Shown: in pieces, positions 1 through 9,120 of the stretch
How the letters are laid out: each line of letters opens with the position of its first letter
Position numbering within the stretch: the stretch's first letter is position 1
Source: SURF-13 sp041695325
GTDB taxonomy: Bacteria > Pseudomonadota > Gammaproteobacteria > SURF-13
Length of the DNA stretch: 38,283 nt
Direction: 5' to 3'
NCBI GenBank assembly: GCA_041695325.1
Contig: JBGFRC010000038.1
Span: forward strand, 1 to 38,283
Program-made: the position numbers and the translations under genes
Notes under the pieces: model-generated
What the model saw: the letters and a program-made list of their open reading frames with translations, nothing else
Database searches by the model: none
What the model was told of the DNA's origin: nothing

Positions 1-122
1 GGGAAAGCGAAAGTGGCGAAATCGGTAGGTGAGCTGCGAAGCAGCGAACGCCGGCACAGGGATGTGCGGGCCGTGGGTCATGAGAGCGGTGCTGTCAAGC
101 CAGGGATGGCCTCGCTGCTATT
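1..122 (+). repeat. Hairpin repeat element A, upstream of tRNA-Leu
   Basis: Positions 1-28 are an exact copy of 123-150, that is, six bases of leader plus the first 22 bases of tRNA-Leu. The left copy may extend beyond the window. Between the copies are a GCTGC stem with loop GAA (33-45), a GCAC stem with loop AGGGAT (54-67) and a GCC stem with loop AGGGAT (99-110). The order trinucleotide-loop hairpin, GCGA-rich linker, AGGGAT hairpin, second GGA-loop hairpin is the same as in the element at 38089-38207, although the stems differ. Loops are in the sense orientation of tRNA-Leu, so a tRNA leader transcript would carry two GGA-loop hairpins. No coding potential is apparent. Confidence 0.75.
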
Positions 123-128
123 GGGAAA

Positions 129-210
129 GCGAAAGTGGCGAAATCGGTAGACGCGCTGGTTTTAGATGCCAGTGGGGCAACCCGTGAGAGTTCGAGTCTC
201 TCCTTTCGCA
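129..210 (+). tRNA. tRNA-Leu (anticodon TAG)
   Basis: The acceptor stem GCGAAAG (129-135) pairs with CTTTCGC (203-209), with discriminator A at 210. The anticodon arm CTGGT/GCCAG encloses loop TTTAGAT, giving anticodon TAG (Leu). A long variable arm typical of class II tRNA-Leu precedes the TTCGAGT T-loop. The CCA end is not encoded. A partial copy of its 5' end lies at 7-28 inside element A. Confidence 0.95.
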
Positions 211-218
211 CATACTTG

Positions 219-242
219 AAACAAGGCCGCGGCGTCTTGTTT
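219..242 (+). terminator. Possible weak terminator hairpin after tRNA-Leu
   Basis: AAACAAG (219-225) pairs with CTTTGTTT-like arm CTTGTTT (236-242) around a 10-base GC-rich loop, ending in a short T stretch just after tRNA-Leu. The same bases could instead contribute a -35 (TTGTTT, 237-242) to a weak tig promoter with TAAACT at 260-265 and 17-bp spacing. Sequence alone does not decide between these readings. Confidence 0.3.
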
Positions 243-275
243 ACCATCATGGTTACCCTTAAACTGAATGAATAA

Positions 276-1601
276 ATGAGCATCCCCATGCAAGTTTCCG
301 TTGAAACCACCTCCGGGCTGGAGCGCCGCATGACGGTGCGCGTGCCGGAAGAGCGCGTCAACCTCGAAATCCAGAACCGCCTGAAATCGCTCGCAAACCG
401 GGTGAAGCTGGACGGTTTCCGCCCCGGCAAGGCCCCGTTCAAGCTGATCGAGCAGCAGTACGGCCAGCAGGTGCGCCAGGAAGTCATGGGCGACATGCTG
501 CGCAAAAGTTTCGCCGAAGCGGTGGTGAGCCAAAACCTGCGCCCCGCGGGCGGCCCCAGGATCGAGGCGCAGAGCGTGCCCGCAGGCCAGGGCCTGGACT
601 ACACCGCGGTGTTCGAGGTTTATCCGGAGGTGAAGTTAAGCGCGATCGAAGGATTGAAAGTCGAAAAGCCGGTGGCGGAGATCACCGAGCAGGACGTGAG
701 CAACATGCTGGAGACGCTGCGCAAGCAACGGGCCGCCTTCGCGCCGGTCGAGCGCGGCGCGCAAAACGGCGACCAGTTGCAGATCCACTTCAAGGTGCGC
801 GTCGGCGACGGAGAATGGCAGGACCAGGGCGACAAGCTGTTCACCTTCACGCTCGGCGTCAACGACGCGGAGTTCGACCAGCAACTGATCGGCGCCAGGG
901 CGGGGCAGAATCTAACCGCGCGGCATGCCTTCCCTGCGGATCACGTCAACCAGGACGTGGCCGGCAAAACGGTGCAGTACGATATTCAGGTGGTGAGCGT
1001 GAAGGAGCCCCGCCTGCCGGAGCTGGACGAAGCCTTCGTGCGCAGCTTCGGGGTGGAGGAAGGCAGCGTCGAGGCCTTGCGCAAGGAGGCGCGCGCCAAT
1101 ATGCAGCGCGAGCTGGAGCAGGCGGTGCAGGCGAGGATGCGCAGCCAGCTCATGGATGCGCTGTATGAGCGCAATCCGGTGGAGGTGCCCAAGGCGGTGC
1201 TGGAGAACGAGATCGAGCAGCTGATGGCGCGCGCTCGGCAAAGCCTGACCCTGCGCGGCATCAACGCCGAGGGCGCGACGCTGAATCGCGCGAAATTCGA
1301 GCCTGACGCGCGCCGCCGCGCCGCTCTGGGCATGTTGTTGAGCGAGATCGCCGTGCGCGAAAAGATCAGGCCCGACCCCGCCGCGGTGCGCGCCCGGCTG
1401 GAGACCATCGCCGCCAGCTACGAGAAGCCGGAGGAGGTGGTGAGGTGGTACCATTCAAAACCGGAGCAGCTGGCGCGGATCGAGTCGCTCGCGCTGGAGG
1501 ATCAGGTGATCGCCTGGCTGCTGCAGCGCGCCGAGATCAGCGAGCGCCCGTCGAGCTTTGACGCTTTATTGAATCCGGGAAAGGGTAAACAGGCCCCCTA
1601 A
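276..1601 (+). CDS. tig: Trigger factor, ribosome-associated chaperone and prolyl isomerase
   Basis: Trigger factor binds ribosomal protein L23 at the exit tunnel and shields nascent chains. The 441-residue product has the family's usual length and order. The N-terminal ribosome-binding domain carries the GFRPGKAP signature near residues 48-55. An FKBP-type PPIase domain follows at about 155-245, then a helical C-terminal arm domain. ATG at 276 gives MSIPMQVSVET; the family usually begins at MQVSVET, so the ATG at 288 is an equally plausible start, and neither has a clear ribosome binding site. It is followed by clpP (15-base gap), the usual tig-clpP-clpX order. Confidence 0.97.
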   Translation: MSIPMQVSVETTSGLERRMTVRVPEERVNLEIQNRLKSLANRVKLDGFRPGKAPFKLIEQQYGQQVRQEVMGDMLRKSFAEAVVSQNLRPAGGPRIEAQSVPAGQGLDYTAVFEVYPEVKLSAIEGLKVEKPVAEITEQDVSNMLETLRKQRAAFAPVERGAQNGDQLQIHFKVRVGDGEWQDQGDKLFTFTLGVNDAEFDQQLIGARAGQNLTARHAFPADHVNQDVAGKTVQYDIQVVSVKEPRLPELDEAFVRSFGVEEGSVEALRKEARANMQRELEQAVQARMRSQLMDALYERNPVEVPKAVLENEIEQLMARARQSLTLRGINAEGATLNRAKFEPDARRRAALGMLLSEIAVREKIRPDPAAVRARLETIAASYEKPEEVVRWYHSKPEQLARIESLALEDQVIAWLLQRAEISERPSSFDALLNPGKGKQAP

Positions 1602-1615
1602 AGGAAACATGGGTT

Positions 1616-2260
1616 ATGACCGATACATATCGTAATAAGGAACCGCACGCCGTGACCAATCTCAATCTCGTGCCCATGGTGGTGGAGCAGACCTCACGCG
1701 GCGAGCGCGCCTATGACATTTACTCGCGCCTGCTGAAGGAGCGGGTGATCTTCCTGGTGGGGCCGGTGGATGACCACACGGCCAACCTGGTGGTGGCGCA
1801 GCTGCTGTTTCTGGAGTCGGAAAATCCGGACAAGGACATCCACCTTTATATCAATTCTCCCGGCGGTTCGGTGAGCTCGGGGCTTTCCATTTACGATACC
1901 ATGCAATTCATCAAGCCCGACGTTTCCACCCTGTGCATCGGCCAGGCGGCGAGCATGGGCGCGCTGTTGCTGGCGGGCGGAGCCAAGGGCAAGCGCTTCT
2001 GCCTGCCCCACTCGCGTGTCATGATTCATCAGCCGTTGGGCGGTTTCCAGGGCCAGGCGGTGGACATAGACATCCATGCGCGCGAAATCCTCGCGGTGCG
2101 CGACCGCTTGAACAGGCTGCTGGCCAGGCACACCGGCCAGGATTTGGATAAAATCGCGCGCGATACCGATCGCGATTACTTCATGGACGGCCAGGCAGCG
2201 ATGAAGTACGGGTTGATAGACGCAGTATTGACCGAACGCCAGGCAAAAGCGACCGCCTGA
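1616..2260 (+). CDS. clpP: ATP-dependent Clp protease proteolytic subunit
   Basis: ClpP is the serine peptidase that forms the double heptameric degradation chamber served by ClpX or ClpA. At 214 aa it matches the usual length, including a short N-terminal propeptide region. The catalytic triad can be placed at Ser113 (GQAASMGA), His138 (RVMIHQPLGG) and Asp187 (second Asp of RDTDRD), spaced as in the E. coli enzyme. The INSPGGS oxyanion-loop motif is present. AAGGA lies about 10 bases before the ATG. The gene follows tig and precedes clpX; a separate promoter in front of clpX suggests clpX can be expressed independently. Confidence 0.98.
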   Translation: MTDTYRNKEPHAVTNLNLVPMVVEQTSRGERAYDIYSRLLKERVIFLVGPVDDHTANLVVAQLLFLESENPDKDIHLYINSPGGSVSSGLSIYDTMQFIKPDVSTLCIGQAASMGALLLAGGAKGKRFCLPHSRVMIHQPLGGFQGQAVDIDIHAREILAVRDRLNRLLARHTGQDLDKIARDTDRDYFMDGQAAMKYGLIDAVLTERQAKATA

Positions 2261-2282
2261 TCCGGGGCGCCCCGAACATTAC

Positions 2283-2310
2283 TTGACGACGGTGGTCATA
2301 GTGTTAGTAT
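2283..2310 (+). promoter_or_regulatory. Candidate sigma-70 promoter for clpX
   Basis: TTGACG (2283-2288) and TAGTAT (2305-2310) are separated by 16 bases in the 92-bp clpP-clpX gap. The -35 matches the consensus in 5 of 6 positions. The expected start site leaves a leader of about 35 bases before clpX. Confidence 0.55.
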
Positions 2311-2352
2311 CTCCCGTAACAGCGGCGTAACATCGCAACAGAGGACACCAGC

Positions 2353-3627
<1,275 letters not shown>

Positions 3628-3652
3628 CCCCGGAGGCCGTTTCGGGGCGGGC

Positions 3653-3681
3653 CTTGAGTTAACCCGCGACCAGCCTCATAT
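3653..3681 (+). promoter_or_regulatory. Candidate heat-shock (sigma-32-like) promoter of lon
   Basis: CTTGAG (3653-3658) and CCTCATAT (3674-3681) are 15 bases apart in front of lon. They resemble the sigma-32 elements CTTGAA and CCCCATNT (7 of 8 in the -10). lon is a heat-shock gene in E. coli, which supports the reading. A sigma-70 reading (TTGAGT with TATAAC, 19-base spacer) is poorer. Confidence 0.5.
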
Positions 3682-3756
3682 AACCTCTATGTATACCACC
3701 CGGCACGGGTGGCTGAGGCAACTTGCCGCCGTTCACAACCGAGGTTTATACGCACT

Positions 3757-6162
3757 ATGTCACTCCAACTTAGCCAACAATCCCTCCCCGTGTTGCCGCT
3801 GCGTGACGTGGTGGTCTATCCCTACATGGTGATCCCGCTGTTCGTGGGCCGGCCTAAGTCCATCAAGGCGCTGGAGGCGGCCATGGAGGCCAACAAGCAG
3901 GTGCTGCTGGTGGCGCAGAAAAGCGCCGCCCTGGACGATCCAAAGCCTGAGGACATCTATTCGGTCGGCACCCTGTCCAATATCCTGCAATTGCTCAAGC
4001 TGCCCGACGGCACGGTGCGCGTGCTGGTGGAGGGCGCCGAGCGCACGCGCGTGCTGCATTTGGCCGGCGGGGACGACTATTTCACCGCGCAGGCGGTTCC
4101 GTTCCCGGCCGCCCCGGTGGACGAGCGCGAGACCGAGGCCCTGTCGCGTTCGCTGCTGGCGCAGTTCGATCACTACGTGAAGCTCAACAAAAAGGTGCCG
4201 CCGGAGATACTCACCTCGCTCGCCAGCATAGACGACCCCAGCCGCCTGGCCGACACGGTGGCCGCCCACATGACGCTGCGCCTGGAGGAAAAGCAGGCGG
4301 TGCTGGAGATCGCCGACGTGCGCGCGCGCCTGGAGCATTTGCTGGTGGCGCTGGAGCGCGAGTTGGACCTGATGCAGGTCGAGAAGCGTATCCGCGGGCG
4401 CGTCAAGCGTCAGATGGAGAAGAATCAGCGCGAGTATTATCTCAACGAACAGATGAAGGCGATCCAGAAGGAGCTGGGCGAGCTGGAAGACGTGCCCAAC
4501 GAAATGGAGGAGCTGGCCAAGAAGATCAAGAAGTCCGGCATGTCCAAGGAAGCGCTGACCAAGGCGACCGCCGAGCTCAACAAGCTCAAGATGATGTCGC
4601 CCATGTCCGCCGAGGCCACCGTGGTGCGCAACTACCTGGACTGGCTGACCAACGTGCCGTGGAAGAAGCGCAGCAAGATTTCCAAGGATTTGAAGCAGGC
4701 CGAGGACGTGCTGGAAGCCGATCACTACGGCCTGGAGAAGGTCAAGGAGCGCATCCTGGAATACCTGGCGGTGCAGCAGCGCGCTGAGCACCACAAGAGT
4801 CCGATCCTGTGCCTGGTCGGGCCGCCCGGCGTGGGCAAGACCTCGCTCGGCCGCTCCATCGCGCGCGCCACCAACCGCAAGTTCATCCGCATGTCCCTGG
4901 GCGGCGTGCGCGACGAGGCGGAGATCCGCGGCCATCGCCGCACGTACATCGGCGCGCTGCCGGGCAAGATCATTCAGAATATGGCCAAGGCGGGCACCAA
5001 AAATCCACTGTTCTTGCTCGATGAGGTGGACAAGATGGCGATGGATTTCCGCGGCGATCCGGCCTCCGCGCTGCTGGAGGTGCTGGACCCGGAACAGAAT
5101 CACACCTTCAACGATCATTATCTGGAAGTGGACTACGACCTTTCCGGCGTGATGTTCGTGTGCACCGCGAACACGCTCAACATCCCGGCGCCGCTGCTGG
5201 ACCGCATGGAGGTGATCCGCCTGCCCGGTTACACCGAGGAGGAAAAGATCGCCATCGCCAAGCGTTATCTCATTGCCAAGCAGTTGACCAACAACGGCCT
5301 GAAGGAAGGCGAACTTGGCTTCCAGGAGTCCGCGTTGCGCGACATCATCCGCTATTACACGCGCGAGGCCGGGGTGCGCAACCTGGAGCGCGAAATTTCC
5401 AAGATAGCGCGCAAGGTAGTGAAGGAGCGGGTGCTCAAGGGCAGCGAGAAGAAAATGACCCTTTCGGCGCGCACGCTGGAGAAGTATCTCGGCGTGCAGC
5501 GCTACCGTTACGGCCGCGCCGAGGAGCGCGACCAGATCGGCCAGGTGACCGGGCTGGCGTGGACCGAGGTGGGCGGTGACCTGCTCACCATCGAGGCCGC
5601 CATCGTGCCCGGCAAGGGCAACATCATCCGCACCGGTCAGCTGGGCGACGTGATGAAGGAGTCCATCGAGGCGGCGCGCACCGTGGTGCGCAACCGCGCG
5701 GCCGTGCTCGGAATCCCGAACGACGTATTCGAGAAGAGCGACATGCACATCCACGTGCCGGAGGGCGCGACGCCGAAGGACGGTCCCAGCGCCGGCATCG
5801 GCATGTGCACCGCGCTGGTCTCCGCGCTCACCCAGATTCCGGTGCGCGCCGACGTGGCGATGACCGGCGAGATCACGCTGCGCGGCGAGGTGCTGCCCAT
5901 CGGCGGCCTGAAAGAGAAACTGCTCGCCGCGCACCGCGGCGGCATCGGCATCGTGATCATCCCGGAGGAAAACCGGCGCGATCTCACCGAGATGCCGAAG
6001 GAGATCACGCAGAAGCTTGACATCAGCCTGGTGCGCTGGATAGACGACGTGCTCAAGATCGCGCTGCAGCACATGCCGCAGCCGCTGTCGGAAGTAAAAC
6101 CGGCGGTGAGCACGGCGGTGGTGGAGCCCGCCAAGGAGAGCGGCGGACTGATGACGCACTGA
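3757..6162 (+). CDS. lon: Lon ATP-dependent protease
   Basis: Lon degrades misfolded and regulatory proteins in the cytoplasm using a Ser-Lys dyad. The 801-aa product has the N-terminal substrate-binding domain (PVLPLRDVVVYPYMV near the start), a coiled-coil linker, an AAA+ module with Walker A GPPGVGKT (about 355-362) and LLDEVDKM, and the protease domain with catalytic Ser678 (PKDGPSAG) and Lys721 (GGLKEK). I chose ATG 3757 (MSLQLSQQ) over an in-frame GTG at 3709 because homologues begin there and GAGG lies about 12 bases upstream. It follows clpX in the same direction, with its own candidate heat-shock promoter. Confidence 0.97.
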   Translation: MSLQLSQQSLPVLPLRDVVVYPYMVIPLFVGRPKSIKALEAAMEANKQVLLVAQKSAALDDPKPEDIYSVGTLSNILQLLKLPDGTVRVLVEGAERTRVLHLAGGDDYFTAQAVPFPAAPVDERETEALSRSLLAQFDHYVKLNKKVPPEILTSLASIDDPSRLADTVAAHMTLRLEEKQAVLEIADVRARLEHLLVALERELDLMQVEKRIRGRVKRQMEKNQREYYLNEQMKAIQKELGELEDVPNEMEELAKKIKKSGMSKEALTKATAELNKLKMMSPMSAEATVVRNYLDWLTNVPWKKRSKISKDLKQAEDVLEADHYGLEKVKERILEYLAVQQRAEHHKSPILCLVGPPGVGKTSLGRSIARATNRKFIRMSLGGVRDEAEIRGHRRTYIGALPGKIIQNMAKAGTKNPLFLLDEVDKMAMDFRGDPASALLEVLDPEQNHTFNDHYLEVDYDLSGVMFVCTANTLNIPAPLLDRMEVIRLPGYTEEEKIAIAKRYLIAKQLTNNGLKEGELGFQESALRDIIRYYTREAGVRNLEREISKIARKVVKERVLKGSEKKMTLSARTLEKYLGVQRYRYGRAEERDQIGQVTGLAWTEVGGDLLTIEAAIVPGKGNIIRTGQLGDVMKESIEAARTVVRNRAAVLGIPNDVFEKSDMHIHVPEGATPKDGPSAGIGMCTALVSALTQIPVRADVAMTGEITLRGEVLPIGGLKEKLLAAHRGGIGIVIIPEENRRDLTEMPKEITQKLDISLVRWIDDVLKIALQHMPQPLSEVKPAVSTAVVEPAKESGGLMTH

Positions 6163-6233
6163 CGCGAACCCGGACGGGCGCTTTGTCAAGCGCTGTTGCA
6201 TGCGAGGGGCTTGACGGTTCCGCTTGCAGATAT

Positions 6234-6389
6234 GATGAAAAAGTCCTTCCATGGACTTTTTCATCGAGCACTGCAAAGGGAGTCATTTTTGCCGTGCGCC
6301 GCTTTTCAAGCACTTGACAGTGTGAAAAATGACGGTGCGTCCCTGCACCGTGCCGCAGGATGTTGAAAAGTCCACTTTCAACATCCTGC
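6234..6389 (-). repeat. Hairpin repeat element E, reversed, between lon and hup
   Basis: Read on the minus strand, this stretch contains a 14-bp stem (6355-6368 with 6376-6389) with loop GTGGACT, a 7-bp stem ACGGTGC with loop AGGGAC (6332-6351), a longer-range pair (6282-6290 with 6325-6333), and a 13-bp stem (6234-6246 with 6253-6265) with loop ATGGAA. Three loops contain GGA only in this orientation, so the element is antisense to lon and hup. The last hairpin is nearly the same as the one at 24086-24117. The 14-bp hairpin abuts the hup -35 box. Together with 6163-6233, where only a small GCGCTT hairpin (6178-6193) is visible, this accounts for the lon-hup gap. Confidence 0.7.
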
Positions 6390-6419
6390 TTGACACGGGT
6401 TTCCGGCAGTTGGTATAAA
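6390..6419 (+). promoter_or_regulatory. Strong sigma-70 promoter for hup and the two tRNA genes
   Basis: TTGACA (6390-6395) is a perfect -35, followed after 18 bases by TATAAA (6414-6419), with TGG just before the -10 as a possible extended element. The start site would lie near 6426, giving a leader of about 55 bases. The left edge touches the 14-bp hairpin of element E. Confidence 0.8.
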
Positions 6420-6482
6420 TGCGCTGTCTGTATTCTCGCAGCGCCGCTGCCAACCTAATCATCGTTTAAGGGGAGTAGAAAA

Positions 6483-6755
6483 GTGAATAAAGCAGAACTG
6501 ATTGACGCCGTTGCCGCCTCGACCGATAGCTCCAAAGCCGATGCCGGACGCGCCGTGGACGCCGTGCTCAACGCCGTCACCAAGGCGCTCAAAAAGGGCG
6601 ACCAGGTCGCTCTGGTGGGCTTTGGCACCTTCCTGGTGCGCAAGCGCGCCGCGCGCACCGGGCGCAATCCGCAAACAGGCGCCACCATCAAGATCAAGGC
6701 GGCCAAGGTTCCCGCATTCAAGGCTGGCAAAGCCCTCAAGGATGCCGTAAACTAA
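6483..6755 (+). CDS. hupB: HU family DNA-binding protein (HU-beta type)
   Basis: HU is a small nucleoid protein that bends and compacts DNA as a dimer. The 90-aa length, the helical N-terminus MNKAELIDAVA and the DNA-embracing arm motif RTGRNPQTG are all diagnostic. The start is GTG, with AAGGGGAG upstream. It lies downstream of lon, as hupB does in E. coli, which supports the beta-type name. The stop codon is only 10 bases from tRNA-Val, with no terminator between, so HU mRNA and the two tRNAs probably share a transcript whose 3' end is set by RNase P. Confidence 0.96.
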   Translation: MNKAELIDAVAASTDSSKADAGRAVDAVLNAVTKALKKGDQVALVGFGTFLVRKRAARTGRNPQTGATIKIKAAKVPAFKAGKALKDAVN

Positions 6756-6765
6756 CGGCCCCTCG

Positions 6766-6841
6766 GGGTGCTTAGCTCAGCTGGGAGAGCGTCGCCTTTA
6801 CACGGCGAATGTCGGGGGTTCGATCCCCTCAGCACCCACCA
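6766..6841 (+). tRNA. tRNA-Val (anticodon TAC)
   Basis: GGGTGCT (6766-6772) pairs with AGCACCC (6831-6837); discriminator A and encoded CCA end at 6841. The anticodon arm TCGCC/GGCGA encloses TTTACAC, giving TAC. The upstream CCCC at 6759-6762 could pair with the GGGG at 6765-6768 that overlaps the acceptor strand, an alternative fold in the precursor. Confidence 0.97.
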
Positions 6842-6847
6842 GCAACA

Positions 6848-6924
6848 GGAGTGGTAGTTCAGCTGGTTAGAATACCTGCCTGTCACGCAGGGGGTCGCGG
6901 GTTCGAGTCCCGTCCACTCCGCCA
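6848..6924 (+). tRNA. tRNA-Asp (anticodon GTC)
   Basis: GGAGTGG (6848-6854) pairs with CCACTCC (6914-6920); discriminator G, encoded CCA to 6924. The anticodon arm CCTGC/GCAGG encloses CTGTCAC, giving GTC. Six bases separate it from tRNA-Val, so both come from one precursor. Confidence 0.97.
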
Positions 6925-7028
6925 TTTCCCGGCGGTTGATGTCCTTGCGGGTATACAGCCGCCGCCAAACAACGCCTGGTTCATGCTGCGCGTGCGGCGC
7001 ATGAAGTGGTGCCCATACGTTACCAAAC

Positions 7029-7058
7029 GGGGCGCATGACCATGCGCCCCATTTTTGT
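7029..7058 (+). terminator. Rho-independent terminator after tRNA-Asp
   Basis: A perfect 9-bp stem GGGGCGCAT (7029-7037 with 7042-7050), loop GACC, is followed by ATTTTTGTTTTT. It closes the hup-tRNA-Val-tRNA-Asp unit. The preceding 6925-7028 shows no feature. The T tract ends only about 12 bases before the ppiD start codon. Confidence 0.9.
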
Positions 7059-7075
7059 TTTTATCTCATCTGCTG

Positions 7076-8983
7076 ATGCTGCAATCTATCCGTAATCACA
7101 TTCAGAGTTGGTTCGCCTGGCTCATTATCGGCCTCATCATTCTCACCTTCGCCTTGTGGGGTATCCAGGATTATCTGGGCGGAGGCGGCGCCGGCTCCGT
7201 GGCCAGCGTCAACGGCGAGGAGATCGAGCTGAATGATTTCCAGCGCGCCTACCAGCGGGAGCGCGAGCGTCTGCGCCAGGCGCTGGGCGATGAGTTTGAC
7301 ACCCTGTTCCAGGATGAGACCCAGTTCAAGCAACAACTGCTGGAGCGCGTGATCCGGGAGCGGCTCGCGCAGCAGGCGGCGCGGGATATGGGCCTGCGCG
7401 TCTCCGACGACGAGCTGGCTCGCACTATCCAGAGCTTTCCTGAATTTCAGGACAACGGCCGCTTTTCCAGGGCGCGTTACGAGCAAATCCTGCGCGGCGC
7501 CGGCTTGACCAAGCAGAACTTCGAGGCCTTGCAACGCGACGACCTGGTATTCGTCCAGCTTTACGCCGGGTTGCGCGGCACGGAGTTTGTCAGTCCGCAT
7601 CAGTTCGACGCCGCGGTGCGCCTGCTGCACCAGCAGCGCGAGGTATCCTACCTCATCATTCCGGCGGACCGGTTTAAAGACGTTGCAGAGCCGGATGACA
7701 AGGCGGTAGGGGACTACTATACAAAACAGCGCGAGCGCTACACCACGCCGGAGCAAGTGAGTATCGAGTACGTGGAACTCTCCGCCGCGGATAGTGCGGC
7801 CGGCATCAAGCCGGATGAACAGACGCTGCGCAGGCAGTATGAGGAACGCAAGGCGCAAGGCGCCTATGACAGCCCCGAACAGCGTCGCGCGCGTCATATC
7901 CTGATCGGCGTGGAGAGCGGCGCCGATGAGGCTGCGCGCGCCAAGGCCAGGGCCGAGGCCGAAGCCGTCTTACAGCGCCTCAAACGCGGCGCGGACTTCG
8001 CCAAGCTTGCCGCCGAGGTTTCGCAAGACCCGGTCAGCGCTCCCAAGGGCGGCGATCTCGGCTGGTTCGGGCGCGGCGTGCTGGACAAGGCGCTGGAAGA
8101 GGCCGTGTTCGCGCTTGCGCCGGGCGGCCTCAGCGAGCCGGTACAAAGCGCGCTGGGCTGGCACATCCTCAAGCTCGAAGAGTCACGGCCCGCCCGAGCC
8201 AAGAGCTTTGAGGAGGCGCGTGCCGAGCTGGAGCAGGCGGAGCGCCGGCACGAGGCGGAGAAGCGGTTTTTTGAGCAGTATGAAACGCTGAAGAATCTAG
8301 TGTTTGAAAATCCCGATACGCTCGGCGTGGCGAGCAGTGAATTGAAGCTCCCACTCAAGACCAGTGCGCCGTTTGGGCGCAACGGCGGCGAGGGCATTGC
8401 GCGACAGCCCAAGGTCGTGGCCGCGGCGTTCAGCGACGAGGTATTGACGCGTGGCTACAACAGCGACCTGATCGAAATCGGCGCCAACCATGTGCTGGCG
8501 CTGCGCGTCAAGGAGCACAAGCCGGCGGCGCTGCGCCCCCTGGACGAGGTGCGCGCGGAGATCGTCGCCCAACTGAAGCTTGAGGCCATGCGTGATCGCG
8601 CCCGGCAATCCGGTGAAGAACTGCAAAAGCGCTTGCAGCAAGAGGAAGATGCCGAGGCGCTGGCCAAACAGCAAGGCCTGACATGGGTTAAGGCCGGTAT
8701 GATCAGGCGCGCGGACGCCAAACTGCCGGCCCCGGTGTTGCGCGCGGCATTTACCCTGCCCAAGGCACAACCCGCCATCGGCGGCGCCACGTTGGACAAC
8801 GGCGACTACGCTGTGGTGCGGGTGACCAACGTGCGCGAAGGCGACGCGGCGGCGTTGGATACGGCGGAGCGGCTGGCGCTGGTGCGCGAGTTGCAGCGTG
8901 ACGCGGCGGAAAGGCTTTATGAAGACGTTGTCAGCGCCCTGCAGGAACGCGCGGATATTATCCGCCGCGTGGACAGGCTATAG
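7076..8983 (+). CDS. ppiD: PpiD/SurA_N-type membrane-anchored periplasmic foldase
   Basis: PpiD helps fold proteins emerging from the Sec translocon. The 635-aa product has an N-terminal membrane anchor (about residues 12-32, WFAWLIIGLIILTFALWG), a SurA_N-like chaperone region, a parvulin PPIase domain (about 272-360, from RARHILI through GGDLGWF to GWHILKLEE), and a C-terminal chaperone region. It follows hup, as in E. coli. I chose ATG 7076 (MLQSIRNH), which aligns with PpiD; an in-frame TTG at 7055 lies inside the terminator T tract. No clear ribosome binding site is visible, which is odd. Confidence 0.93.
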   Translation: MLQSIRNHIQSWFAWLIIGLIILTFALWGIQDYLGGGGAGSVASVNGEEIELNDFQRAYQRERERLRQALGDEFDTLFQDETQFKQQLLERVIRERLAQQAARDMGLRVSDDELARTIQSFPEFQDNGRFSRARYEQILRGAGLTKQNFEALQRDDLVFVQLYAGLRGTEFVSPHQFDAAVRLLHQQREVSYLIIPADRFKDVAEPDDKAVGDYYTKQRERYTTPEQVSIEYVELSAADSAAGIKPDEQTLRRQYEERKAQGAYDSPEQRRARHILIGVESGADEAARAKARAEAEAVLQRLKRGADFAKLAAEVSQDPVSAPKGGDLGWFGRGVLDKALEEAVFALAPGGLSEPVQSALGWHILKLEESRPARAKSFEEARAELEQAERRHEAEKRFFEQYETLKNLVFENPDTLGVASSELKLPLKTSAPFGRNGGEGIARQPKVVAAAFSDEVLTRGYNSDLIEIGANHVLALRVKEHKPAALRPLDEVRAEIVAQLKLEAMRDRARQSGEELQKRLQQEEDAEALAKQQGLTWVKAGMIRRADAKLPAPVLRAAFTLPKAQPAIGGATLDNGDYAVVRVTNVREGDAAALDTAERLALVRELQRDAAERLYEDVVSALQERADIIRRVDRL

Positions 8984-9104
8984 ACAGCTTTTTAACCGTG
9001 CTGAACAAATAGGTTTATAATCTGTCTAAAGCGAAGAGAGGAATTTAAAGTCAACGTGAGCCGGGCCGATAACCAAGAGGGGACAGCGACGGCATTGAAG
9101 AACC

Positions 9105-9120
9105 GGGAATAGGGATGTCC
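9105..9120 (+). promoter_or_regulatory. CsrA-like site over the start codon of the DUF3579 gene
   Basis: AGGGATGT (9111-9118) overlaps the ATG at 9115. With its flank it matches the CsrA consensus RUACARGGAUGU in 10 of 12 positions. GGA (9106-9108) can pair with TCC (9118-9120), placing the motif in a small loop. A second GGGGA lies at 9079-9083. Sites over the start codon are the classical mode of CsrA repression; binding here is inferred. Confidence 0.35.

Noticed and set aside
3709..3756. Upstream GTG start of lon
   Set aside because: The 16 extra residues have no family counterpart and no better ribosome binding site than ATG 3757.
6178..6193. lon terminator (GCGCTT hairpin)
   Set aside because: Six-base-pair stem not followed by a T run; recorded only as a small hairpin.
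3760..6276. 838-aa open frame antisense to lon
   Set aside because: It is a GC-driven shadow rich in His, Leu and Arg, without motifs, on the opposite strand of a clear gene.
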